Positions 47,277 to 57,716 of a stretch of DNA of 64,000 nt are shown here, piece after piece (within the stretch, counting starts at the first letter, position 1; the number at the start of each line of letters is the position of its first letter). Both the position numbers and the translations under genes were made by a program. The DNA is from Coptis chinensis (Eukaryota; Streptophyta; Magnoliopsida; Ranunculales; Ranunculaceae), in the NCBI GenBank assembly GCA_015680905.1, contig CM027377.1, forward strand, positions 6,968,501 to 7,032,500, written 5' to 3'. The notes beneath the pieces are model-generated. The model was not told the origin of the DNA, did not search any database, and saw only the letters and a list, made by a program, of their open reading frames with translations.

Positions 47277-47631
47277 CCAACAACAAAGGGATCGTGCTAC
47301 AAGTGTTTCTCAGCCAACATCAAAGGGTTCAACAAGAAAGGGTCGTGCTGTAAGTGCTTGTTTTCACTGGGGTGTTTTTTTTTTTTTTTTTGGAACAGAT
47401 GTATGTATGAGTACCCTATATGTATTTTGGGTTGTACTGAATGTTTTGGGTGGTTGTTATCAGGTTTTGGAAACATAGATTTGTTATTAGGTTTTGGACC
47501 CTCACGTTCTTTTTAGGAACATATGTAATCATGTTTAAGTTGAATTCAGAAACGTCATTGTGCATTATCAAACTGAAAAACCCAAAATACATTCTTCATT
47601 TCATTTCAAATAGCAGTACACCCATTACAAC

Positions 47632-48118
47632 TTAGGGTGCAAACCCTAAAGACTTAACAAGGGCACATACATCTTCCACACTCCATTCTATAGTCAATTT
47701 AGAGGTACCCTCCACTGTTACCTTCACCTTCCCTCCTTCGGTGACCACCTTGTCAGTATTCACAAGTGTTTCATGCCTTGCTTCATTAAGTTCTTCATCT
47801 GGGAGATCAATCCATTTGAACGCAATGCATTTAGGCTGACTTTTGCACTTTAGAAACCTTTTACCAGTGTTTTTGCCTTGCTTACAAAAAAATGGAGTCA
47901 TTGTGGTTGACTTGCACAATACACATAAGTAGTTCAACCAACGACAGTCTCTCTTCATGTGGTATGTATCAGCACAAAGAAAACAACCCTGTACCCAAAA
48001 TGCAAAACAAAAAAAGTAAATATCAGTACCTTTATCATTCTTCAAGAAACCCAAATTTCGTTAAGATGGTCAAATTCTTTACCTGTTTAGATGATTTGCC
48101 TTCTTCCCCTCCTCCCAT
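47632..48118 (-). CDS. CCHC plus GRF-type zinc-finger protein carried by the MULE
   Basis: Exon 1 (48118-48083) encodes MGGGEEGKSSKQ, and exon 2 (47988-47632) continues in phase across a GT-AG intron to a stop, giving 130 residues. A CCHC knuckle with standard spacing, CFLCADTYHMKRDC, starts exon 2. It is followed by CVLC, FFCKQGKNTGKRFLKCKS and KCIAFKWIDLPDEE, the cysteine pattern of GRF-type zinc fingers, which bind single-stranded nucleic acid in other proteins. The acidic/Val-rich C-terminus ends VEDVCALVKSLGFAP. It is convergent with the transposase relic and starts about 90 bp inside the right terminal repeat's inner end, so that repeat may be its promoter. Unlike the transposase it has no stop or frameshift. 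It could help transposition, be a captured host gene, or be a fortuitous survivor. The exon model is inferred. Confidence 0.68.
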
Positions 48119-48209
48119 TTCGTTGAGATATTGAGAGAGAGCCAGAGAGGTGAAGATTGCGGATTTCTTTGGAGGTTGACCCAACGACTTATACTTCTCT
48201 CAACACGTT

Positions 48210-48455
48210 TTTGTTTTCTACCACTGAGATTGTCCTCGAGTATGGTGGTGAGTGATGGATTGGTTCATTTCTAAAAAAATAAATAAATAGGGTTATATAT
48301 ATATACGGTGAACGTATGGTTTGACCTAGTCAAATATGTTGACTAACAGATTTAGACAGACTTGTTGACGGAGTGTGACTAAAATCAAATATTTGAACTT
48401 CGTGTGACTAAACTCAAAAGTGCACTAATATAGTGTGACTTACTACAAAAAGACC
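48210..48455 (-). repeat. Right TIR of the MULE
   Basis: About 246 bp, uninterrupted, matching both parts of the left repeat in inverse order. It shows what the left repeat looked like before the nested insertions. A short TATATATATA run at about 48295-48305 marks the site equivalent to the insertion tract. Confidence 0.88.
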
Positions 48456-49641
48456 CAAATGAAAATTTACGCTGTTTGGTGTAAGACACATTTGGATTTG
48501 GTGATGAAATCATTGTCACCAAGTACGGTACGGGTTTAAAACGGTGTATTTGAAAAAAAAAACTTAGTTCGTGTTTTAAACGGAACGTCTCGGGGAAAAA
48601 AAACAGAAAAAAAAAACGTAAAAAAATGTGGGGCATAAAAAATGGGTTTAAAACGGTAAAACGGGTTTAAAACGTATAATACGTAAAAGAAACGGTAAAA
48701 ACCGATGATAAATAATATAATAGATAAGGAGTTTCATTTTTTATAAAAGTGGAAAAAAGAATAGACACATAAAATAAAAATAAAAATAATACAAATGAAA
48801 GAAAATTCGAATATATGAAAGTATCAAATTATCATTACTCATCCAAATATTATAAGTTTTAGATTCAGTACCAAAACATGACTCTAAATAAGATACTACT
48901 AATTACCAACCATAATGGCATAATCAAGTTCTACAAATAAGTTAATAACTTTAAAATTTCCAATTAATTATTAATAGTCCAAAGCAAAATAGAACTGTCT
49001 CAATAAGTCAATCTAACTCCCACTCTTCAAAAAGGTAAACTCCAAAACCCCTTTTTATTCTCATGTTTTCTTTTAGAAAAAAAAAAATTTTAACGGGAGA
49101 TTTTCAAAATCTCGGGTTTTAAACGTTTTTTAAGTTTAAAACGGGGGTTTTTTTTTTTAAAAACCCGGGTTTTAAACTGGAACCAGACGCCTTGCCAATA
49201 TCTCGGGTTTTAAACGCGTTTTTTAAAAAAAAAACGCCAAATTTGGTGACAATGGCTGAAATTGATGAGGAGACCTCACATAATCTTAAAGCATTGCAGG
49301 ATGTTTTAACAGTGCTCCCAGATTATTCATTTGATGTTAAGAACAAGTATAATCAAGCGGCCCTTATGATTGCACCTATGTTACATGGACGCGACATGGC
49401 GACTCGGTTATATCTCAAAAAAATAGGACGTCCATGCAATTTTGATGCAAAAATTAAATAATATATTTAATTATATATATTTATTTTTTTAATAATTAAA
49501 TATTATATATTAATTCATATATATCATAAATTCATGATTCAAAATAAACATACACAAAAGAATATGGGCCATATATAGAAGAGGCAGCCGCAATTGAAAA
49601 AGAAGATGTCTGATCTAAGGAGTCAGTCATCAAAGACCATT
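48456..49641. other. Spacer rich in GGGTTTTAAACG words
   Basis: Between about 48528 and 48700, and again between 49110 and 49235, the near-palindrome GGGTTTTAAAC/GTTTAAAACCC recurs many times with A- or T-runs. AT-rich DNA lies between the clusters. This may be a degenerate transposon with inverted ends, but borders could not be set. The frame from ATG 49252 is listed separately. Confidence 0.45.
49252..49461 (+). CDS. Hypothetical protein fragment, 69 codons
   Basis: The frame MAEIDEETSHNLKALQDVLT, then VLPDYSFDVKNKYNQAALMI, then LHGRDMATRLYLKKIG has even, protein-like composition and stops at 49461. It was not recognised. It directly follows the GGGTTTTAAACG cluster, so it may be an exon relic whose upstream part was displaced. 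Confidence 0.3.
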   Translation: MAEIDEETSHNLKALQDVLTVLPDYSFDVKNKYNQAALMIAPMLHGRDMATRLYLKKIGRPCNFDAKIK

Positions 49642-50915
49642 AATACTGAGTAGTTGAGAATGCTCCCAATAAAACACGTCAGCCCCTTTTTTTCTCTTAG
49701 TAGGACACATCAGCTTTTCTAATAATTCAGGATGGAAAAAATGAAATACACGCCTTTTGTACGCATAAAAAAGGATAAAAACAAAAAACTCGAGAAAGTC
49801 TATTATCTTTATTTCTCTTTTCTCCCTCTGCCCTCTTCCAAAGTAGTAGCTCAAGAACCCATTGATTTCAAATTATAAGAACTCATGGTCCAATCCCAGT
49901 AGTTGATGATATTGAGAGGTCACATCACACCCCTTAATTTCATTTCTGTATTTTCATTACTAAGGAGGTTTACATCTAATTATTGTTAAACTGACTACAA
50001 AAAAATGGTTGGGAAACAGTTACCGTGTTTCTATCTGTGGATTGCTGGAAAATGCCAAAGAATTATCTATGGTGGATATCAGGTGGGTGATGTATTTTTG
50101 AATTTTAGGTACATTAGAGCACCATTTAGTAGTAGTTTTTTCTTTACATATATACTTAAATACACACAAACCCACATGCACACACACATATATTTAACAT
50201 AGACACACAACTATAAATATGAGAAGGTCCTGACGTCATTTTCAATCACAGGCCCTTTAAATAAAATAAAAGTGGAGCGGCCTTTCATCTTACCCAACTA
50301 TGGGAAAGCAAGTAGCTACTGAAGTTCCCTCGATTGATAGATTGCTTCAATCTAATTGATTTGAGGTACGATATATTCGTTTATTTAATTTTTTAAATAG
50401 TAGCTTTATCAATCTTTGAGGTAACTCATAATTGCTTGATCACTACTCTGTTCGACAAGGTTGATGCTAGCGCCTTCTCTTCATTCCAAAGTTATAAATT
50501 TGTTTATATCTAATGTATAACTAAACTGGCCTTCAATTGTCTCAGCCACCTTTTTGAGTTTCTTAATATAATAATGGTATTTAATAGAGTTTCATTTACT
50601 CTTGCAAAGGTTCCTCTTAGAGGACCATGTTTTTTTAAGTTAGTTGAACTTTGATTATCTTAAATACTTAATTATCAATGTATCTTTGGATATTATTTAA
50701 ATATCCAGATACAAAAATGGTCTTAGATGAAAGAGTTTAAGCTTGAATATATAGCTTTAGGTCTACTATGGTTTTTAACTATTGTTACTCTACAACTTAT
50801 TGTTTGAGTACAACATTTGCATTATATAGGCATAAACATACAAGGACTATAAGGATTTGAAGTCGTGACTAGAATTAAGTTTAGTGGTTCATATCTTGCA
50901 ACACTAATTTTGGAG
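49630..50915 (+). repeat. TCAAAGACC module copy 3 and duplicated block, copy A
   Basis: The module starts TCAAAGACCATTAATACTGA after an A. From 49642 to 50915 the sequence is duplicated at 54766-56039 with no net length change and only about half a dozen substitutions seen by eye. The block contains ATG 50006 (MVGKQLPCFYLWIAGKCQRI), then a donor-like CAG|GTGGGTG. Further on, after a TTTAAATAAAAT box, there is a second short frame, MGKQVATEVPSIDRLLQSN. Neither peptide was recognised; the first has a Cys-rich hint of a zinc finger. Confidence 0.8.
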
Positions 50916-53900
50916 GACCTTCTATGTATGATACACCCTGTCAAGAACTTTATGTCAGTGGGTACCATCATCTGTCTGAGGAAATTTTACCTACACAGGT
51001 GGTACTGTAAATTGCCACCTCAATATATTTGTAATAAATACAAAACTTCAAGGAGAGGACTCAAATTTCTCAACTATTAACAGTTGAGTTGTTGGAGCTC
51101 TTCTAGAACTAAAGATTTTAAGCATCTCAGTACAATATGAAATTTGTTGTTTATTATTGAAGCACTGAAGGTCAAAAGAGTATTGGAGTGCTTGGGTTTG
51201 GCTAAAACATTTTCTTTTATTTGCTTGAGGTAAATATAAGTGCACCATTGTTATGATAAATAATATGTTTTCTACATCTATTTTGATTGAGCTATGCGTG
51301 TTAGAATGTTAGATTTAACTATCAATTATTTGGCATTATAAGCTTCATTGATTGAGTCATCTGTATCACAAGGGGTTTATTAGATAAGAAAATATGTTCA
51401 ACATGTCGATGGTTATATCCAGTAGCCTTTGTGAATTTTTTCAACCACCTACTATACGAACAAATTTATGGAAAGAGCGATTTATTAGGAAACTAGAAAA
51501 TCCCAAAATTCAAGCCGATTAATTAGGATCCAACTATAACCCAAAAAGAATTCCGATTGGCATATAATAACTTACCCAAAACAAAAAGCCTCCTTAAAAA
51601 ATCCGTAATTGATCTTCTCTTCAACACGTTCTTCCTGATCGAAAAGATTTTGTCACTATCTATTGCTGATCGAAAAGATGAGATTTCTTTTATGAACTTT
51701 AAGGTTATTAGTAGCATGCCTTTGACCTTGATGATATGCACAATGGGCATTCGTATTATACCACCTAGGCAAAGGATCAGGAACAGGCCTGTGCTCCAAC
51801 AAAGTTAGCAACCCCTTTCAAGGAGTTGAGGTAGAATTACACTCATTGGTTGATTTAGGGGAGTGAAATTCCTCTCGGGTCTAACCTGATTTTTATTTGG
51901 GACTTGAGCTGGTGGGTTACCAGGTTGACCATCGACTTTGCGGAATAGCAGGGCAGGCATAGTTTGAAAGAAAAGAAGAGGGAGAGATGGAAGGGCGACT
52001 TATAAGCTTCAGGTGAAGTTGCACAAGGTCAATCCCGTGATTGGCCTGTGATAGTTCATAGCTCTTATTATGCCCTCACTCATTCAGACTTACCGCCCTG
52101 AAGGCGCATACACAGGTTAAGGTTCTAAGCGATATTCTTCTCCAGGTAATTTCAAAGTTTTTTTTGTTTTTTTAGGTAAAATAATTACCGATTATTAAGA
52201 CCTAATAAGAAGAGTTTTGAAGAGAATGCTTATTTTGCTCTTGATTACCATAGGGTGGGTATATATAAAAACACATCAATCCCTACTGTTTGTACAAGAC
52301 ATTTTTGTCAAATACCACAAATCCAAGCCAGTAATTTGATGTTATATGTTCAAGTCCTCTATATACGGGAGTAGCAATTGCTTTCTTTAATGAGAACAAC
52401 TCATCCAAGCTTCTAAACCCTTCTACACGGTTTTAGAAGGAAACCTAATGGAGGGTGTTTCACCTCTTTTACCAGGAATGGGAAGGGATGTGACGTCCAC
52501 AGATTGGCTCATTCTACTTTTTGCTTTCATTTCGATATTTTGCCGTGTCCGACAATTCGTATCCGTGTCCAATACGGCGTGTCAATGTAACCTAGCAAAT
52601 TAAACTTTGAGTCGACATCATCAACCTCCACTTTCTCAACAACCACCTTCTCTGCAACCAACTGATGACACTTGCATTCGAATGCGGTTGGGTGTCAGTA
52701 GCAAAATTGGGAATCGACTGTGCATATGTGTCATGAATTAGTGAATTACTTGACATAGATTTGTATGCAAGTAAAATATTCCACTGCAAAAACTGAAAAA
52801 GTTGTTTATCTCTTCTTCCTCAATCTCCAATAAATCCACTCTTCATCACCATACCACTTCCTATTCACCGCCATTATCACCACACTTGGTACACATTAGC
52901 CTCAAGCCATGACCACCACCATGGCGTCTAGCAAGAGTTTCACACAAGCGAAACCTACGAAGTCTTCAATCTATTTTACCCGGCCTCATCGCCTCTTTTC
53001 TGTTATTCTCTTCAACTCTGACGCTATATATATGAGGTATTCTTTTTGTTTTTATCCAATTTTCCATCCTTTTTTTTTATTTATTTATGTTCTATCGGCC
53101 TATCGCATTTATTATTATTTTTTTTTGGATGATGATTTTCTGATTGTTACAATATGGAATAACAATGCCTTCGAAAAGTGATTAGAAACGCTTCCTAAGG
53201 TCTTATGATCTGAATGAGTTATTGATCTCAAGTAAGCTATTGGACACCAAACTAATTACAAAGCGGATTGAAAGCAAGTTATCCATCTCAGTAGTAACTT
53301 TACTTCTAAGTTTCTCGCTCTCACTTAGTTTGGAGGCTGCAGCAAGTTATCTCTCTTTGCTGAACGCTTCCTTTCATCCCCAAGTAATAACAACCAAAAA
53401 AAAAAAAAAAAAAAAAACAGGTCAGTTTTAATTTAACTAAATGCATAAACATTTTGTCGCATAAAATAACCCTTTCTTCCCATCCAAAACTGAGAGGTAA
53501 ATTGCTGAACTTTTTCATGAATGGCAATTTGTTCGAAGAAAATATTATTGGGCGTTTTGTGCCGTAAATGCCCAATAGTTCCGACATTGTTTATTTTATG
53601 GTTGTGATTCTTTGAATACTATAGTGGCACTTACGCATTTGCATGTGTGTTTCCTTTTGATACCTTGCAGGGCATTTGTTCTCAGAATATGAGCGGATTA
53701 AGTATCCCAGATGCTTGAACATCTTGACAATTAATGCAGCTACAAAGAAAAAAGAGATGAACTAACAGATAAGGAAAAACAAGCACTTCGATCGGCATCA
53801 GTAGTGCCAATGACATTCTCCTGCTTCTTAATGTGAGCACTTAATCCCATATTCTTTTTTTGTTTTTCAAATATATTTTTTAATTATGTTTTGGTAAAGT

Positions 53901-54765
53901 AACTTGACTGATAACCAAAAGTCCTTGATAGATGTGAGCATCTCATCTATGATCTAAATTGACTCCTTTAATTAGTCATGTGGTAAATTAAGTGTATCGT
54001 TCGCAACCTTCATTCCTGCCTGTTCTTTGAGCAACGTTTTAATATTACAGATTTAAGCCTTTGCCTTAAGAACCTAAGAAAATCAGTTGGGTTCTTGTAG
54101 CTTCCTCACTTTATTATCTTTATTGAGACACCTATTTGTTTATAGTTATGCTAATAGAGTGACATTGATTCCCTTGTGTGCTTACTATTGGCATTATGGA
54201 TTGAAACGTGTGAATAATGCCTGGAAATTTGTTTATTGTTGATTGTCTATATTCTTTTGCTATCTATTCTTTTGTTATTTGACTGATTATTATATTCATG
54301 TTACTTTTAGAGTTTTTCGACTCTTATAGCATCTGTAGACTTTACTAGAGATCTCTCTTTTAAAATCAGTATAGGAAATTGTGAATTGTTGTGTTAGACA
54401 TGATCATTTTCGATATTCAGTATTGAAATTAAACTTCTAATTGTTATTAGGACTGTTGAATGTTGAATAGATTCAATTTATCAGATTGATTTGAGTGTTT
54501 TACACTTGATTGAGCGATGGATTTGAACTATCAAAAATATTTGTAACTAAATTATATGACAATGTTTCACATTCCACGTCAGCTGGGGTATTAAGTCAGT
54601 AGGGTTATTACGAAAAGTTAGGGCGAAAAAAATGGAAACAATAATAAATCAGTAGAAAAAAATGGAAACAAAACCTACGAAGAATTCACATATAAAACCC
54701 ACCACACTCTTTCCAAAACCCAAACAACACTTAATCTTCCTCTCCCCTCCCCTCCCATCCTATGA
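50916..54765. other. Spacer between the two duplicated blocks
   Basis: No complete gene was recognised in this 3.85 kb. Weak hints of exons are MTTTMASSKSFTQAKPTKSS at 52909, ending at a donor-like GT near 53038, and a short stretch at about 53672-53760 reading YERIKYPRCLNILTINAATK. The remainder is AT-rich with an A-run at 53398-53417. It may contain decayed gene pieces. Confidence 0.35.
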
Positions 54766-56039
54766 AATACTGAGTAGTTGAGAATGCTCCCAATAAAACA
54801 CGTCAGCCCCTTTTTTTCTCTTAGTAGGACACATCAGCTTTTCTAATAATTCAGGATGGAAAAAATGAAATACACGCCTTTTGTACGCATAAAAAAGGAT
54901 AAAAACAAAAAACTCGAGAAAGTCTATTATCTTTATTTCTCTTTTCTCCCTCTGCCCTCCTCCAAAGTAGTAGCTCAAGAACCCATTGATTTCAAATTAT
55001 AAGAACTCATGGTCCAATCCCAGTAGTTGATGATATTGAGAGGTCACATCACACCCCTTAATTTCATTTCTGTATTTTCATTACTAAGGAGGTTTACTTC
55101 TGATTATTGTTAAACTGACTACAAAAAAATGGTTGGAAAACAGTTACCGTGTTTCTATCTGTGGTTTGCTGGAAAATGCCAAAGAATTATCTATGGTGGA
55201 TATCAGGTGGGTGATGTATTTTTGAATTTTAGGTACATTAGAGCACCATTTAGTAGTAGTTTTTTCTTTACATATATACTTAAATACACACAAACCCACA
55301 TGCACACACACATATATTTAACATAGACACACAACTATAAATATGAGAAGGTCCTGACGTCATTTTCAATCACAGGCCCTTTAAATAAAATAAAAGTGGA
55401 GCGGCCTTTCATCTTACCCAACTATGGGAAAGCAAGTAGCTACTGAAGTTCCTTCGATTGATAGATTGCTTCAATCTAATTGATTTGAGGTACGATATAT
55501 TCGTTTATTTAATTTTTTAAATAGTAGCTTTATCAATCTTTGAGGTAACTCATAATTGCTTGATCACTACTCTGTTCGACAAGGTTGATGCTAGCGCCTT
55601 CTCTTCATTCCAAAGTTATAAATTTGTTTATATCTAATGTATAACTAAACTGGCCTTCAATTGTCTCAGCCACCTTTTTGAGTTTCTTAATATAATAATG
55701 GTATTTAATAGAGTTTCATTTACTCTTGCAAAGGTTCCTCTTAGAGGACCATGTTTTTTTAAGTTAGTTGAACTTTGATTATCTTAAATACTTAATTATC
55801 AATGTATCTTTGGATATTATTTAAATATCCAGATACAAAAATGGTCTTAGATGAAAGAGTTTAAGCTTGAATATATAGCTTTAGGTCTACTATGGTTTTT
55901 AACTATTGTTACTCTACAACTTATTGTTTGAGTACAACATTTGCATTATATAGGCATAAACATACAAGGACTATAAGGATTTGAAGTCGTGACTAGAATT
56001 AAGTTTAGTGGTTCATATCTTGCAACACTAATTTTGGAG
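54766..56039 (+). repeat. Duplicated block, copy B, with TCAAAGACC module copy 4 (truncated start)
   Basis: This is the 1,274-bp second copy of 49642-50915, in the same orientation. It lacks the first dozen bases of the module: its left junction is at AATACTGAGTAG, and the right junction follows TTTTGGAG. Differences include GTTGGAAAAC for GTTGGGAAAC and GTTCCTTCG for GTTCCCTCG. The near identity points to recent duplication or gene conversion. Confidence 0.92.
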
Positions 56040-57716
56040 CCAGTTCGTCCTTACAAACTCGGTCAATCCCATATTTACACATCATCTCCCTCACTTTCTT
56101 AAATCTGTAAAGTAAAACCAAATATAACATTTACACTGCCTTACTTGTCGAGAAATATATTTGAACAAAAGAAAGACATATAACTAATTAGCTCTTAGCA
56201 TATCAAACTAAGGAAGTGACGTAGTTAAACCGAAAATAAATCATTGGTTAAATAATAGTGCAGTCACAACGAGAAGGAGATACTTAAGAGCATTGGTTCT
56301 GAGACAATTTTGAGCTTGCAAGTATACAACGCTTTGAGAAAATGGATCTTTGTTGTGTAAATTGAAATTCCTAGTGACGTTTTAACAGAGTAATCTCGAT
56401 GAATTCGATTGTTCTCAATTAATTTTAACCAAGCACAAACAAACAATTATCTATGGCAATCAAACTGAAAAATAAAACGAGACAAGACACAGATACTTTT
56501 GTTAACGTGGTAAACTCAATCACTGAGAAACATCCACGTCACTACCTTAGATAGGTAGTGAGATAAAAATCCACAATATACATCAACTGGTTACAAAATA
56601 GGAATACTCACAACGGGGATTAAGTCCCATGATAACCTGAATACCGTAATCCTCAATATTGTAACATTTCGCCTCCTATCACAAGAATAAGATTCACTCC
56701 TTTCGCAGGAACCACCAACAATAAACAAAGGAATAGGAAGAACTCAATTTAGTGATCTCATGTAATCACAACAATAGGATCACTAGATTGACAAGATGAA
56801 GAAGTCCTTTTTGAAAATCCCGTTTGATATCTCTCGCATCTGTTCGAATCTCTCATAATCAAAGTCGGTTTTGATTCGATATCCAATTTGTTGTTGCTAC
56901 CAATCTTTCCGCCTTCCATAGCTATCACCGTACTTTTTTTTTTGGTAGGTATAGCTATCACCGTACTGCTCGACGACTAATGGTCACAGAACACTGTTTA
57001 AGTACAAAATAGGCCAAACATAATCTGTGAGCTTTCAATAAATATACTTGTAAATCTATTTTGTGAATTCAATTTTTTGGAATCAATAATTAATGTTCAA
57101 GTGTGTTGGAATTTACAATTGTATGTAATTCGTCTTCTATTTTGCCCACCCTGAAATAAATTCCAGGCTCTCCAATGCTCTGTTAAATAGAATTGGAACT
57201 GTATCGTTATGGATGGTTCCCCAGTTTGGTTTAGCATTTTTTCTATTCCGAAACAAACAAAACGCTTTTTGATTTCAACATGAGATTTGATAATTTGAGT
57301 GTTAAATCAACCTATTCCTATTCCGTTAATAGCATCACTATGATAATTAAAAGATCCTACACGCAAAATCAGTCCAAGACCGATGCATGTTAATCAAATA
57401 ATTTGATCCCATGGAAGCAGAACAACCTTTGCGCCTGTATCAAAAAGTCAATGCTTAAATTTGGACATCGACTGCATTTTTCAAATTAAACAGAAGAATT
57501 GTGGTAGGAACAAGTCTATTGTGCATTATTAAAAAGAATAATAATAATAATAATAGTCCAAGTCCTGCCTGTGTGCAAAGATCAAGGTCCAAGTCTTGCT
57601 GGGGTTGACCCCAATCGTCAACAATTTTTTTGCTTGTGTGAAAGGAATGATACTCAACATTGATTTACAGAGTCTTCTTCTCCTGATATAAACAACTTCA
57701 ACTCATTCCAATTGCC
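56040..57716. other. Spacer and upstream region of the membrane-protein gene
   Basis: At 56040-56115 the minus strand reads an exon-like KKVREMMCKYGIDRVC after a TTTACAG acceptor, a possible PPR-type fragment. Positions about 56450-57000 look like old repeat DNA. An AATAATAAT run is at 57538-57554. A TATA-like GATATAAACA at about 57684 lies 33 bases before the ATG at 57717. No other gene was seen. Confidence 0.4.

Larger units (their letters stand above)
41728..48455 (+). mobile_element. MuDR-like MULE with long TIRs and nested insertions
   Basis: Long terminal inverted repeats begin GGTCTTTTTGTAGTAAGTCA at 41728 and in reverse complement at 48455. Inside are a mudrA-type transposase relic (plus strand) and a convergent zinc-finger gene (minus strand). 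The left repeat is split in a TA tract by about 1.74 kb of MITE and Helitron DNA (about 41881-43620), so the element was about 5 kb before these insertions, a size usual for MuDR-type elements. A clean 9-bp target duplication could not be read: the flanks are AACAAAAAT and CAAATGAAA. Confidence 0.88.

Noticed and set aside
51523..51808. Overlapping plus and minus ORFs
   Set aside because: They are opposite-strand frames in AT-rich DNA with no recognised motif or splice context.
49642..56039. LTR retrotransposon with 1.27-kb LTRs
   Set aside because: The repeats lack TG...CA ends, primer-binding site, polypurine tract, target duplication and any gag or pol between them.
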